Shown here in pieces: positions 8,435 to 21,201 of a stretch of DNA of 64,000 nucleotides (its first letter is position 1; each line of letters begins with the position of its first letter). Below the pieces are notes generated by a model. That model was not told where the DNA came from, ran no database searches, and saw only the letters and a list, made by a program, of their open reading frames with translations. The stretch covers positions 62,001 through 126,000 of the forward strand of contig NZ_JBHYDM010000002.1 of assembly GCF_051860665.1 (NCBI RefSeq). Reading direction: 5' to 3'. This stretch comes from Falsiroseomonas sp051860665. Its GTDB lineage: Bacteria > Pseudomonadota > Alphaproteobacteria > Acetobacterales > Acetobacteraceae. A program made the translations under genes and the position numbers.

Positions 8435-9781
8435 ATGCAGGTCACCGAGCTTCCCGCCGAGGGGCTGAAAAGGGCGTTCCAGGTCGTCGTTCCGGCCGCG
8501 ACCCTGGCCGAGAAGCGCGACAAGCGCCTGAAGGAACTGGGCGCCGACCTGCGCCTGCCCGGCTTCCGCCCCGGCAAGGTGCCGACCGCCGTGGTCAAGC
8601 AGCGCTATGGCCAGGCGGTGGCCGGCGAGGTGCTGGAGCAGTCGGTGGACGACGCGACGCGCCAGGTGATCGCCGATCGCGGCCTGCGGCCGGCCATGCA
8701 GCCGAAGATCGAGCTGGTGAACTACAGCGAGGGCGCCGATCTCGAATACAAGATCGACCTCGAGCTGCTGCCCGAGATCCCGATGCCGGACTTCGCCTCC
8801 ATCGCGCTGGACCGGCAGAAGGCGACGCCGGGCGATGCGGAGATCGACGCCTTCCTGACCACCATCGCCGGACGCCTGGCGGAGCTGGACGAGGTGGCCG
8901 AGCCGCGCCCGGCCGCCAAGGGCGAGATGCTGGTGGTGGATTTCGAGGGCCGCACCAGGAACGAGGACGGCAGCCTGTCCGAGCCCTTCCCGGGCGGCAC
9001 CGCGACCGACACCCCCATCGAGGTGGCCGGCGAGGGCTTCATCCCCGGCTTCACCGAGCAGCTGGAGGGCATGACGCCGGGCGAGAAGAAGGAGATCAAC
9101 GTCTCCTTCCCCGCCGAATACGGCTCCGCCGCCCTGGCCGGCAAGGATGCGGTCTTCGCCATCCATGCCAAGGCGCTGAAGGTGAAGAAGCTGCCGGCGA
9201 TGGACGACGACTTCGCCAAGAAGCTCGGCCTGGACGATATCGCCGCGCTGCGCGCCAAGGTGGCGGAGAACCTGCAGGGCGAATATGACGGCCTGGCCCG
9301 GATGAAGGTGAAGCGCGCCCTGCTGGATGCGCTGGCCGAGAAGGCCGTGTTCGAGGTGCCGCCCGGCATGGTGGAGGGCGAGTTCGCCCAGATCTGGCAG
9401 CGGGTCGAGCAGGACCTGAAGGCCGGCAAGCTGGACGCCGACGACCAGGGCAAGGACGAGGAGACGCTGAAGGCGGATTACCGCGCCATTGCCGAGCGCC
9501 GCATCCGCCTCGGCCTGCTGCTGTCCGAGATCGGCCGCACCAACAGTATCCAGGTGACGAACGAGGAGCTGAGCGCCGCGATGCGGCAGGAGGCCTCCCG
9601 CTATCCGGGCCAGGAGAAGCAGGTGCTGGAGTATTTCCGCAAGAATCCGCAGACCATCGAGAACCTGCGCGCGCCGATCTTCGAGGAGAAGGTGGTCGAT
9701 TTCGTGCTGGAACTGGCCAAGGTGACCGACCACCAGGTCGAGCCCACGGCGCTGACCGCCCAGGACGAAGCCGCGGCCTGA
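8435..9781 (+). CDS. tig: Trigger factor, ribosome-associated chaperone and peptidyl-prolyl isomerase
   Basis: A 448-aa protein of the family's usual length. It has the N-terminal ribosome-binding domain with the GFRPGKVP signature near residues 44-51, a central FKBP-type prolyl isomerase domain (about 155-245, including DFEGR and FIPGFTEQLEGM) and the long C-terminal helical chaperone domain. It binds next to the ribosome exit tunnel and shields nascent chains. The start has AAGAAGG about 8 bp upstream. A GCGCCC/GGGCGC hairpin (8395-8411) sits just before the ribosome binding site. Its place before clpP-clpX-lon is the conserved alphaproteobacterial order. Confidence 0.97.
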   Translation: MQVTELPAEGLKRAFQVVVPAATLAEKRDKRLKELGADLRLPGFRPGKVPTAVVKQRYGQAVAGEVLEQSVDDATRQVIADRGLRPAMQPKIELVNYSEGADLEYKIDLELLPEIPMPDFASIALDRQKATPGDAEIDAFLTTIAGRLAELDEVAEPRPAAKGEMLVVDFEGRTRNEDGSLSEPFPGGTATDTPIEVAGEGFIPGFTEQLEGMTPGEKKEINVSFPAEYGSAALAGKDAVFAIHAKALKVKKLPAMDDDFAKKLGLDDIAALRAKVAENLQGEYDGLARMKVKRALLDALAEKAVFEVPPGMVEGEFAQIWQRVEQDLKAGKLDADDQGKDEETLKADYRAIAERRIRLGLLLSEIGRTNSIQVTNEELSAAMRQEASRYPGQEKQVLEYFRKNPQTIENLRAPIFEEKVVDFVLELAKVTDHQVEPTALTAQDEAAA

Positions 9782-9935
9782 CGATGCCGGCCCGGGACCG
9801 CCGGGCCGAACTGTTCCGCGGGGCGGCGCCTTCCAGGCCCGCCCCGTTCTTGTTTCCCGGCCAGGTGGGGCACTTGCCTTCGGCGGCCCGGCACCCCAGT
9901 TCCGCCCGCCGGGTTGGACGCTGCGGCAGGGGGGG

Positions 9936-9967
9936 CTTTGCGGGCCGCCCGGCTTTCCCCATCTTAA
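9936..9967 (+). promoter_or_regulatory. Candidate heat-shock (sigma32-type) promoter before clpP
   Basis: The 282-bp gap between tig and clpP contains CTTTGC (9936-9941) and CCCCATCTTAA (9957-9967), 15 bp apart. The second box is close to the sigma32 -10 consensus; the -35 box is weak. An alternative pair (CTTGCC at 9873 and CCCCAGT at 9894) is also present. The family is commonly heat-shock controlled, which makes the site plausible but unproven. Confidence 0.35.
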
Positions 9968-10063
9968 AGGGAATGGCAGAGATTCGGTGTCAGGCTGGGG
10001 CCAGGCGCCTCCGCCAGGGGATTGCGCCCAGGCCGGCGACGGACGGGCATGAAAGGGACCACC

Positions 10064-10705
<642 letters not shown>

Positions 10706-10883
10706 GGTCCCCCCTCGGGCCCGGAGGGCGCGGCACCCTGCCGCCCCGCCACCCGAAGGGTTGCACTTTCCCCCGCGGCGATGCGGGGCTAAACTCCTTC
10801 GTTTCCCGCCCCCCGGCCGGGGGGCAGGTATCCCGGTCCGTCAGCCTGCGAGGCGGCCGCGGCTTGAGGCTTTCGGAGCGCGC

Positions 10884-12140
10884 ATGAGCAAGTCCGGCGA
10901 CTCGAAGAACACCCTGTATTGCTCGTTCTGCGGCAAGTCGCAGCACGAGGTCCGGAAGCTGATCGCCGGGCCCACCGTGTTCATCTGCGATGAATGCGTC
11001 GAGCTTTGCATGGATATCATCCGCGAGGAGCATAAGACGCACCTCGTGAAGTCCCGCGATGGCGTGCCCACGCCGCGCGAGATCTGCAAGGTGCTGGATG
11101 ACTACGTCATCGGCCAGGACCACGCCAAGAAGGTCCTCTCCGTCGCGGTGCACAACCACTACAAGCGCCTGGCGCATGGGGCGAAGGCCGGCGAGGTCGA
11201 GATCGCCAAGTCCAATATCATGCTGATCGGCCCCACCGGGTCGGGCAAGACGCTGCTGGCGCAGACCCTGGCCCGCATCCTCGACGTGCCCTTCACCATG
11301 GCGGATGCCACCACCCTCACCGAGGCCGGCTATGTCGGCGAGGATGTGGAGAACATCATCCTCAAGCTGCTGCAGGCCGCAGACTACAATGTGGAGCGGG
11401 CGCAGCGCGGCATCGTCTATATCGACGAGGTCGACAAGATTTCCCGCAAGTCCGACAACCCCAGCATCACGCGGGACGTCTCGGGCGAGGGCGTGCAGCA
11501 GGCGCTGCTGAAGATCATGGAGGGCACGGTCGCCTCCGTCCCGCCGCAGGGCGGCCGGAAGCATCCGCAGCAGGAATTCCTGCAGGTGGACACGACCAAC
11601 ATCCTGTTCATCTGCGGCGGCGCCTTCGCGGGGCTGGAGAAGATCATCGGCGCCCGCGGCAAGGGTTCGGGCATCGGCTTCGGCTCCGAGGTCCGCGCGC
11701 CGGATGAGCGGCGCACGGGTGCGATCCTCAAGGAGGTCGAGCCCGAGGACCTGCTGAAGTTCGGCCTGATCCCTGAGTTCATCGGCCGCCTTCCGGTCGT
11801 CGCGACGCTTGAGGACCTGGATGAGAAGGCGCTCATCGAGATCCTGACCAAGCCGAAGAATGCCTTGGTCAAACAGTATCAGCGGCTGTTCGAGATGGAG
11901 GGGGCAAAGCTCACCTTCACCGAGGATGCGATGAAGTCGGTCGCGACGCGGGCCATCCAGCGCCGCACCGGGGCGCGCGGCCTGCGCTCCATCATGGAGT
12001 CGATCCTGCTCGGCACCATGTTCGACCTGCCTGGCCTTGAGGATATCGAGGAGGTGGTGGTGAACCGCGAGGTGGCGGAGGGCCGTGCGAGCCCGCTGTT
12101 CATCTACGGTGAACGCCCCGCGGAGCAATCTGCGGGGTGA
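10884..12140 (+). CDS. clpX: ATP-dependent Clp protease ATP-binding subunit ClpX
   Basis: A 418-aa AAA+ unfoldase. The N-terminal zinc-binding domain has CSFC and CDEC pairs (about residues 13-40). Walker A is GPTGSGKT, Walker B IVYIDEVDKI, pore loop GYVGEDVE, and the ClpP-docking IGF loop is visible as GIGFGSEV. Sensor-2 arginine is in TGARGLRSI. It recognises tagged substrates and feeds them into ClpP. ATG 10884 is preceded by GGAG at a suitable distance and gives the normal MSK start; the longer in-frame extension is low complexity and rejected. Confidence 0.97.
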   Translation: MSKSGDSKNTLYCSFCGKSQHEVRKLIAGPTVFICDECVELCMDIIREEHKTHLVKSRDGVPTPREICKVLDDYVIGQDHAKKVLSVAVHNHYKRLAHGAKAGEVEIAKSNIMLIGPTGSGKTLLAQTLARILDVPFTMADATTLTEAGYVGEDVENIILKLLQAADYNVERAQRGIVYIDEVDKISRKSDNPSITRDVSGEGVQQALLKIMEGTVASVPPQGGRKHPQQEFLQVDTTNILFICGGAFAGLEKIIGARGKGSGIGFGSEVRAPDERRTGAILKEVEPEDLLKFGLIPEFIGRLPVVATLEDLDEKALIEILTKPKNALVKQYQRLFEMEGAKLTFTEDAMKSVATRAIQRRTGARGLRSIMESILLGTMFDLPGLEDIEEVVVNREVAEGRASPLFIYGERPAEQSAG

Positions 12141-12319
12141 GACTGCGGATGGCTTCCCTGGCACGAGGACCCCGGAAGGGGGCGCGCCTTGTGGTGGTGG
12201 GGAAGGGGGGCCATCTGTTCTGACAATCCCGTGGCGCCGGGAGCCGTGCCGAAAACCAGGCGCCCATGTGGGCCGCCTGGGGGCGGCCTCCGCGCCGATC
12301 GTCCAAAGTGAGGTCCGAT

Positions 12320-14740
<2,421 letters not shown>

Positions 14741-14775
14741 GCCTAGGCCTGAGCTTCGTTTCGGTGGTTGAAGAT

Positions 14776-14811
14776 GAAGGCGCGCATCCGGAAGGTGCGC
14801 GCCTTCCGTCT
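14776..14811 (+). terminator. Intrinsic terminator after lon
   Basis: Perfect 10-bp inverted repeat GAAGGCGCGC (14776-14785) and GCGCGCCTTC (14797-14806) with an 11-nt loop, followed by a moderately T-rich tail. Confidence 0.75.
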
Positions 14812-14933
14812 ATTTGCGCGGCCCGGCGCGGTGTTTCGGGAGCGGCCGGGCGCGCGCGGTCGCGGCGGGCGGTTTTTCCACCGAATCTTGGGCACGAAGC
14901 GCGGAAGTCTGCCGGGAATCGCGGATGGCGGCG

Positions 14934-14963
14934 TTGACGCGGCTGAAACACGGCTCCTAGTGT
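14934..14963 (+). promoter_or_regulatory. Candidate sigma70 promoter for hupB
   Basis: TTGACG (14934-14939), an 18-bp spacer and TAGTGT (14958-14963) give 5/6 and 4/6 matches. It lies about 70 bp before the HU start codon and downstream of the lon terminator, so HU is probably transcribed on its own. Confidence 0.55.
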
Positions 14964-15033
14964 GCCGCCATAGCGGGGCGTGATTCGGGCCCGTTCCATC
15001 AGACATGCACAGGAACCTGAAGGGGGGTCCCAC

Positions 15034-15306
15034 ATGAACAAGCAGGATTTGGTCGCCGTTGTTGCGGAGGCTGCGGATCTTCCCAAGGCCAAGGCGAGCG
15101 ATGTGCTCGACGCGGTTTTCGATGCGATCCAGACGGCGCTGAAGAGCAGCACGGAGGTCCGGCTGGTGGGCTTCGGCACCTTCAGCACCTCCAAGCGCAA
15201 GGCCGGCAAGGGGCGCAATCCCCGCACCGGTGAGGAGATCAAGATCCCGGCGACGACGACCGTGCGCTTCAAGGCGGGCAAGGGTCTGAAGGACGCCGTG
15301 AACTGA
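15034..15306 (+). CDS. hupB: DNA-binding protein HU
   Basis: A 90-aa nucleoid protein of standard HU length. It starts MNKQDLVAVVAE, has the conserved GFGTFSTSKR core and the DNA-binding arm with GRNPRTGEEIKIP, including the intercalating proline. It bends and compacts DNA as a dimer. ATG 15034 has a strong AGGGGGG Shine-Dalgarno sequence 6-12 bp upstream. Position after lon is conserved. It has its own promoter and a strong terminator. Confidence 0.96.
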   Translation: MNKQDLVAVVAEAADLPKAKASDVLDAVFDAIQTALKSSTEVRLVGFGTFSTSKRKAGKGRNPRTGEEIKIPATTTVRFKAGKGLKDAVN

Positions 15307-15332
15307 TCCATCCGCCCCGGCGGGTGACGTGG

Positions 15333-15363
15333 AAGGGCCGGCCCGCAGGGGCTGGCCCTTTTG
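15333..15363 (+). terminator. Intrinsic terminator after hupB
   Basis: AAGGGCC (15333-15339) pairs with GGCCCTT (15354-15360), extended inside by a G-T wobble and GCCC/GGGC, with a short loop and then TTTT. One of the clearest terminators in the window. Confidence 0.85.
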
Positions 15364-15419
15364 CTTTGTGGGGGGCCTTGGCGGGCCCGGCCGGGCGTCG
15401 TAACTCCCCGTTCGGCCAG

Positions 15420-15491
15420 GGGCGCTTAGCTCAGCGGTAGAGCGCCTGTCTTACACACAGGTGGTCGGCGGTTCGATCCCGTCAGCGCCCA
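15420..15491 (+). tRNA. tRNA-Val(TAC)
   Basis: The acceptor arm GGGCGCT pairs with AGCGCCC, with discriminator A. D-arm AGCTCAGCGGTAGAGC, anticodon loop CTTACAC closed by CCTGT/ACAGG (anticodon TAC) and T-arm GGTTCGATCCC are all standard. CCA is not encoded; a symmetric palindrome starts at the discriminator base. Confidence 0.96.
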
Positions 15492-15519
15492 TTTTTCCGC
15501 GGCAAAGCCGCGGAAAAAT
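15491..15519. repeat. Perfect 13-bp palindrome with 3-nt loop after tRNA-Val
   Basis: ATTTTTCCGCGGC (15491-15503), AAA, GCCGCGGAAAAAT (15507-15519). The T-run is inside the left arm and the A-run inside the right arm, so the structure is symmetric and could act as a hairpin on either strand. It may release tRNA-Val transcripts, although it lacks a T-tail after the stem. Confidence 0.7.
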
Positions 15520-15537
15520 CCCCCGGAGGGAGAAGGA

Positions 15538-15780
15538 AGCGACCTGCGCGGCACCGCCGCGCAGCGCGGCGCGCGGATGGCGCGACCTGCAGCAACCGGC
15601 GCCGATGCCCGGTGCCGCCGCCGCGCGCATCCTCGGGCCAAGCGACCTGCGCGGCACCGTAGTGCAGCGCGGCGCGCGGATGGCGCGACCTGCTGCAACC
15701 GGCGCCGAAGCCCGGTGCCGCCCTGCTCGCATCCTCGGGCCAGGCGACCTGCGCGGCACCGCAGTGCAGCGCGGCGCGCC
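15538..15780. repeat. 102-103 bp tandem repeat, about 2.4 copies, between two tRNA genes
   Basis: Copy 1 is 15538-15640 (103 bp), copy 2 is 15641-15742 (102 bp), and a partial third copy is 15743-15780. The copies begin (A/G)GCGACCTGCGCGG and differ at scattered bases. Each unit contains the GCGACCTGC motif twice and inner palindromes such as TGCGCGGC-ACC-GCCGCGCA, perfect only in copy 1. It fills half of the 530-bp tRNA-Val to tRNA-Asp gap. The rest (15781-15975) shows no gene. Forward reading frames through it are not believable proteins, since they exist in several frames. Confidence 0.85.
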
Positions 15781-15975
15781 CATGCCTCCATCCCGCAAGT
15801 TTTTTCGCCAAAGATTTGCGCCCTCTGCGCCGGCTTTCGGCCCCTCCAGCTGTCAAATCACTGCCCGCGGCCCTGCGGATAGTTTGCGCGAATCGCGGGA
15901 AACACAGCCGTCACTTTCCGGCTTCAGCGACCTTCCGGGCCGGGCGAGGGGCTTCGGGCGGGGTCGCCGGGCCTG

Positions 15976-16004
15976 TTGACAGCCCGCCCCTGCGCCCCTA
16001 TTCC
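15976..16004 (+). promoter_or_regulatory. Sigma70 promoter for tRNA-Asp
   Basis: TTGACA (15976-15981) is a perfect -35 box. A 17-bp spacer leads to TATTCC (15999-16004). The expected start of transcription falls at about 16011, about 12 bp before the tRNA and exactly where the flanking inverted repeat begins. Confidence 0.75.
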
Positions 16005-16022
16005 CCGGCTCACTGTTCGCGG

Positions 16023-16099
<77 letters not shown>

Positions 16100-16113
16100 C
16101 GCGAACAGTTTTT
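16100..16113 (+). terminator. Right arm of tRNA-flanking repeat plus T-run
   Basis: CGCGAACAGT (16100-16109) is the exact reverse complement of ACTGTTCGCG at 16012-16021 and is followed at once by a T-run (16109-16113). Paired across the tRNA, the two arms form a stem with a T-tail and probably end the tRNA-Asp transcript. A second weak hairpin (16140-16161, GGGCGC/GCGCCC) follows. Confidence 0.5.
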
Positions 16114-16196
16114 CCCAAAGTTTGTGACAGGATCAGGGTGGGCGCCGCAAGGCGCGCGCCCCTTTCCTGTTCGTGCGCCAGCCGGCGAAAAAGACA

Positions 16197-16223
16197 ATGC
16201 ATGTCAACGCTTTCATCATGCAT
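16197..16223. promoter_or_regulatory. Two ATGCAT palindromes upstream of the nuo operon, possible operator
   Basis: ATGCAT at 16197-16202 and again at 16218-16223, 21 bp apart (two helical turns), in the 288-bp gap before nuoA. Such spacing suits a dimeric regulator binding the same face of the helix. No convincing -35/-10 pair for nuo was found nearby, so the role is open. Confidence 0.25.
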
Positions 16224-16387
16224 CGGCCCTATGGCGGAGTAAGCGGCAGGCGGCTAATCTCCGCTGCGCTGCAACGCGATAGGGACGGGGCCTGCGGGAT
16301 TCGCGCAGTCAGCCCTGCCATGACGCGCAGGTGGAACAGCAAGGGCGCCGTGTGGCACCCTGGACAGGCAAGGATAGCCGAGGGCCC

Positions 16388-16756
16388 ATGACCCAGCCGC
16401 TGCTGGCCGAATATTTCCCGATCCTGGTGTTCCTCGGGATCGCTGCCGTCATCGCCAGCGCGATGGTCGGCGGCGCGCTTCTGGCCGCGAAGCAGAAGCC
16501 CTATGCCGAGAAGCTCTCGGCCTATGAATGCGGCTTCGAGCCCTTCGACGATACGCGGCGCAAATTCGATGTGCGATTCTACCTGGTCGCCATCCTCTTC
16601 ATCATCTTCGACCTGGAAGTGGCTTTCCTGTTCCCCTGGGCGGTGACGCTGGGGGAGATCGGCTGGTTCGGCTTCCTCTCGATGATGGGCTTCCTAGGCG
16701 TGCTGACGGTCGGCTTCATCTATGAGTGGCGCAAGGGCGCGCTGGACTGGGAATGA
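16388..16756 (+). CDS. nuoA: NADH-quinone oxidoreductase subunit A
   Basis: A 122-aa inner-membrane subunit of complex I with three predicted TM helices (about 8-30, 62-84, 90-110). The conserved loop YECGFEPFDDTRRKFDVRFY between helices 1 and 2 contains the Cys of the quinone site region. ATG 16388 is preceded by GAGGG and gives the family's normal length. It opens the fourteen-gene nuo operon that runs to 30608. Confidence 0.96.
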   Translation: MTQPLLAEYFPILVFLGIAAVIASAMVGGALLAAKQKPYAEKLSAYECGFEPFDDTRRKFDVRFYLVAILFIIFDLEVAFLFPWAVTLGEIGWFGFLSMMGFLGVLTVGFIYEWRKGALDWE

Positions 16757-16838
16757 CCGCGGGCCGCCAGGCCCTGCGACAGGTGTGGGGCCTCGGCCCT
16801 TCCGACAATGGGCGCCGGCGGGGCGCCCGGAGAACAGC

Positions 16839-17399
16839 ATGAGCGGTTCGGACAGCAACGCGATCGCCTGGAACCGGGAGGCTCTGCCCCCCGGGGCGGC
16901 GCAGGACTCGGTGGTGCGGGGCATCACCGGGGAGATCGAGGAAAAGGGCTTCGTCATCGCCAACCTGGACAAGGTGGTGAACTGGGCCCGGACCGGCAGC
17001 CTCTGGCCGATGACCTTCGGCCTGGCCTGCTGCGCGGTGCCGATGATCCACGCCTATATGGCGCGCTACGACCTGGATCGCTTCGGCATCATCCCGCGCG
17101 GGTCGCCGCGGCAGAGCGACGTGATGATCGTGGCCGGCACCCTGACCAACAAGATGGCCCCCGCTCTGCGCAAGGTCTACGACCAGATGTCGGAGCCGCG
17201 CTGGGTGATCTCCATGGGCTCCTGCGCCAATGGCGGCGGCTACTACCACTACAGCTACAGCGTGGTGCGCGGCTGCGACCGCGTGGTGCCGGTGGATGTG
17301 TATGTGCCGGGCTGCCCGCCGACGGCCGAGGCGCTCGTCTATGGCATCCTGCAGCTGCAGAAGAAGATCCGCCGGACGGGGACCATCCTCCGTGGCTGA
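16839..17399 (+). CDS. nuoB: NADH-quinone oxidoreductase subunit B
   Basis: A 186-aa peripheral-arm subunit that binds the terminal cluster N2 next to the quinone site. The cluster ligands are visible in GLACCAVPM, GSCANGGG and VPGCPP. ATG 16839 has CGGAG 6-10 bp upstream; the longer in-frame extension is intergenic. The 3' end overlaps the nuoC GTG start by 8 bp. Confidence 0.97.
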   Translation: MSGSDSNAIAWNREALPPGAAQDSVVRGITGEIEEKGFVIANLDKVVNWARTGSLWPMTFGLACCAVPMIHAYMARYDLDRFGIIPRGSPRQSDVMIVAGTLTNKMAPALRKVYDQMSEPRWVISMGSCANGGGYYHYSYSVVRGCDRVVPVDVYVPGCPPTAEALVYGILQLQKKIRRTGTILRG

Positions 17400-18039
17400 C
17401 GCACAGACCCTGACGGCGCTGGGCGCCGCCATCGCCGAAGCCGCGGGCGCCGTGGTGGAGGAGGTGTTCGTCGAGCGCGGCGCCGAGCTGGTGCTGCGCG
17501 TGAAGCGCGACCAGATCGTGCCCTTCATGGAAATGCTGCGCGACGATCCGCGCTTCGCCTTCGAGCAGGTGATGGACATCTGCGGCATGGACTGGCCGGA
17601 ACGCGCCGAGCGCTTCGAGGTGGTCTATAACCTGCTCAGCCTTGCGCTGAACCATCGGGTCCGCGTGCTGGTCTCCACCGACGAGACGACGCCGGTGCCG
17701 AGCCTCATCCATGTCTGGCCCGCCGCCACCTGGTATGAGCGCGAGGCCTGGGACATGTACGGCATCGTCTTCGCCGGCCAGCCCGACCTGCGCCGCCTGC
17801 TGACCGATTACGGCTTCGAGGGCCATCCGCTGCGCAAGGATTTCCCGCTGACCGGCCATGTGCAGGTCCGCTACGACGAGACGCGCAAGCAGGTGGTGAA
17901 CGAGCCCGTCACCCTGACGCAGGATTTCCGGTCGTTCGACTTCCTGAGCCCCTGGGAGGCGATGACCACGCTGCCGGGTGACGAGAAGGTGCACCAGATC
18001 CGCAGCGAACGCGGGCAGATCGAGGGGCCCCAATCATGA
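17392..18039 (+). CDS. nuoC: NADH-quinone oxidoreductase subunit C
   Basis: A 215-aa 30-kDa-type subunit of the complex I connecting module. Conserved features are WYEREAWDMYGI, followed by HPLRKDFPLTG. It is separate from NuoD, as usual in alphaproteobacteria. The start is GTG 17392 (first residues VADAQTL), overlapping nuoB by 8 bp; sequence upstream in the same frame is a shadow of nuoB. The stop overlaps the nuoD ATG by 4 bp. Confidence 0.94.
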   Translation: MADAQTLTALGAAIAEAAGAVVEEVFVERGAELVLRVKRDQIVPFMEMLRDDPRFAFEQVMDICGMDWPERAERFEVVYNLLSLALNHRVRVLVSTDETTPVPSLIHVWPAATWYEREAWDMYGIVFAGQPDLRRLLTDYGFEGHPLRKDFPLTGHVQVRYDETRKQVVNEPVTLTQDFRSFDFLSPWEAMTTLPGDEKVHQIRSERGQIEGPQS

Positions 18040-19274
18040 GCACCGAGCTGGTCAGCGGCCTGCCGCAGATGGACGGGCCCAACGCATCCCAAAAACTGTT
18101 CGACGCCGAGACGCACACCATCAACTTTGGCCCGCAGCACCCCGCCGCGCATGGCGTGCTGCGCCTCATCCTGGAGATGAAGGGCGAGGTGGTGGAGCGC
18201 GCCGATCCGCATATCGGGCTGCTGCATCGCGGCACCGAGAAGCTGATCGAGTACAAGACCTACCTCCAGGCCATGCCGTATATGGACCGGCTGGATTACG
18301 TCTCGCCGATGTGCATGGAGCACAGCTTTGTTCTCGCGACGGAGCGGCTGCTCGGGATCGAGAACGACGTGCCGCTGCGGGCCAGGTGGATCCGCACGAT
18401 GTTCGCGGAAATCACGCGAATCCTGAATCACCTGCTGAACGTCACGACCTATGCGCTGGACGTCGGCGCCATCACGCCCTCGCTCTGGGGCTTCGAACAG
18501 CGTGAGCATCTGCTGGAATTCTATGAGCAGGTCGGCGGTTCACATTACCATGTGAACTACTTCCGCGCCGGCGGCGTGGCGAAGGACCTGCCGGCGGGTC
18601 TGGAAGACCGGATCGGCGCCTGGTGCCAGCGCTTCCCGAAATTCCTCGATGAGCTTGAGGGGCTGCTGACGCAGAACCGCATCTTCAAGCAGCGCACCGT
18701 GGATATCGGTGTGATGACGGCGGAGCAGGCGATGGCCTGGGGCTTCTCCGGCCCCTGCCTGCGCGCCTCCGGCTGCGCCTGGGACCTGCGCAAGTCGCAG
18801 CCCTATGAGATGTACGAGCAGCTAGATTTCGAGATCCCGGTCGGCGTGCAGGGCGATTGCTATGATCGCTACCTGGTGCGGATGCAGGAGATGCGCCAGT
18901 CGCTGCGCATGATCGAGCAGTGCCTGACCCATATCCGCCCCGGCCCGGTGAAGATCGCGGACCACAAGATCGCCCCGCCGTCCCGCGGCGAGATGAAGCG
19001 CTCGATGGAAAGCCTGATCCATCACTTCAAGCTCTATACCGAGGGCTACCACGTGCCCGCCGGCGCGACCTACACGGTGACCGAGGCGCCGAAGGGCGAG
19101 TTCGGCGTCTATATGGTGGCCGACGGCACCAACCGCCCCTATCGCTGCAAGATCCGCGCGCCCGGCTTCGCGCATCTGCAGGCGATGGAGGCGCTTTCGA
19201 AGGGGCATATGCTGGCGGACGCCGTCGCCATCATCGGCAGCCTCGATATCGTCTTCGGGGAGATCGACCGGTGA
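18036..19274 (+). CDS. nuoD: NADH-quinone oxidoreductase subunit D
   Basis: A 412-aa 49-kDa-type subunit that forms the quinone cavity with NuoB. It has NFGPQHPAAHGVLR and the conserved HIGLLHRGTEKLIEYK near the N-terminus and DFEIPVGVQGDCYDRY in the middle. The family descends from [NiFe] hydrogenase large subunits but lacks the metal-binding cysteines. It overlaps nuoC and nuoE by 4 bp each, implying coupled translation. Confidence 0.97.
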   Translation: MSTELVSGLPQMDGPNASQKLFDAETHTINFGPQHPAAHGVLRLILEMKGEVVERADPHIGLLHRGTEKLIEYKTYLQAMPYMDRLDYVSPMCMEHSFVLATERLLGIENDVPLRARWIRTMFAEITRILNHLLNVTTYALDVGAITPSLWGFEQREHLLEFYEQVGGSHYHVNYFRAGGVAKDLPAGLEDRIGAWCQRFPKFLDELEGLLTQNRIFKQRTVDIGVMTAEQAMAWGFSGPCLRASGCAWDLRKSQPYEMYEQLDFEIPVGVQGDCYDRYLVRMQEMRQSLRMIEQCLTHIRPGPVKIADHKIAPPSRGEMKRSMESLIHHFKLYTEGYHVPAGATYTVTEAPKGEFGVYMVADGTNRPYRCKIRAPGFAHLQAMEALSKGHMLADAVAIIGSLDIVFGEIDR

Positions 19275-19882
19275 GCTTCGAACAGCCCACGCATTTCGCC
19301 TTCGACGAATCCAGCGAAGCGGAAATCGCCAAGATCCTCGCCAAGTATCCGGAGGCGAAGAAGGCCTCTGGCGTGATCCCCTTGCTCTATGTCGTGCAGC
19401 GCCAGATGGGCCGCAGCACGGGCAGCGCCTGGGTGCCGAAGGTGGCGATGGACGTGATTGCGGACCGCCTCGGCATGGCGCCGATCCGCGTCTACGAGGT
19501 CGCGACCTTCTACTTCATGTTCAACATGAAGCCGATCGGGAAGCATCACCTGCAGCTCTGTGGCACCACGCCCTGCATGCTGCGCGGCTCCGATGACGTG
19601 ATGCGCGCTTGCCATGACGCGGCGCATGTGCAGGTCGGGCAGACCTCCGCCGATGGGCTGTTCACGCTGACCGAGGTGGAATGCCTCGGCGCCTGCGTGA
19701 ATGCGCCGGTGCTGCAGGTGGATGACGACTATTTCGAGGATCTCGACTACGACCGCACCGTCGCGCTGATCGAGGCGCTGAAGCGTGGCGAGCGTCCGAC
19801 GCCGGGCAGCAGCATCGGCCGCCAGACCAGCGCGCCGGAAGGCGGGCCGCTGACGCTGATCGACGTGCCGGGGGGAGAATAG
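19271..19882 (+). CDS. nuoE: NADH-quinone oxidoreductase subunit E
   Basis: A 203-aa 24-kDa-type subunit of the NADH-input module. It has a thioredoxin-like fold with [2Fe-2S] N1a ligands visible in LCGTTPCM and ECLGACVNAP. The start is GTG 19271 overlapping the nuoD stop (GTGA). A C-terminal tail after about residue 165 is Gly/Pro-rich and not conserved in the family. Confidence 0.95.
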   Translation: MSFEQPTHFAFDESSEAEIAKILAKYPEAKKASGVIPLLYVVQRQMGRSTGSAWVPKVAMDVIADRLGMAPIRVYEVATFYFMFNMKPIGKHHLQLCGTTPCMLRGSDDVMRACHDAAHVQVGQTSADGLFTLTEVECLGACVNAPVLQVDDDYFEDLDYDRTVALIEALKRGERPTPGSSIGRQTSAPEGGPLTLIDVPGGE

Positions 19883-19885
19883 GCG

Positions 19886-21196
<1,311 letters not shown>

Positions 21197-21201
21197 CGAC
21201 G

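Noticed and set aside
15538..15780. CRISPR array
   Set aside because: Units are 102-103 bp directly adjacent without unique spacers, and no cas gene is present.
15461..15979. A repeat-containing protein gene between tRNA-Val and tRNA-Asp
   Set aside because: Open frames exist on both strands in several phases, start inside tRNA-Val and lack a Shine-Dalgarno; the repeat explains them.
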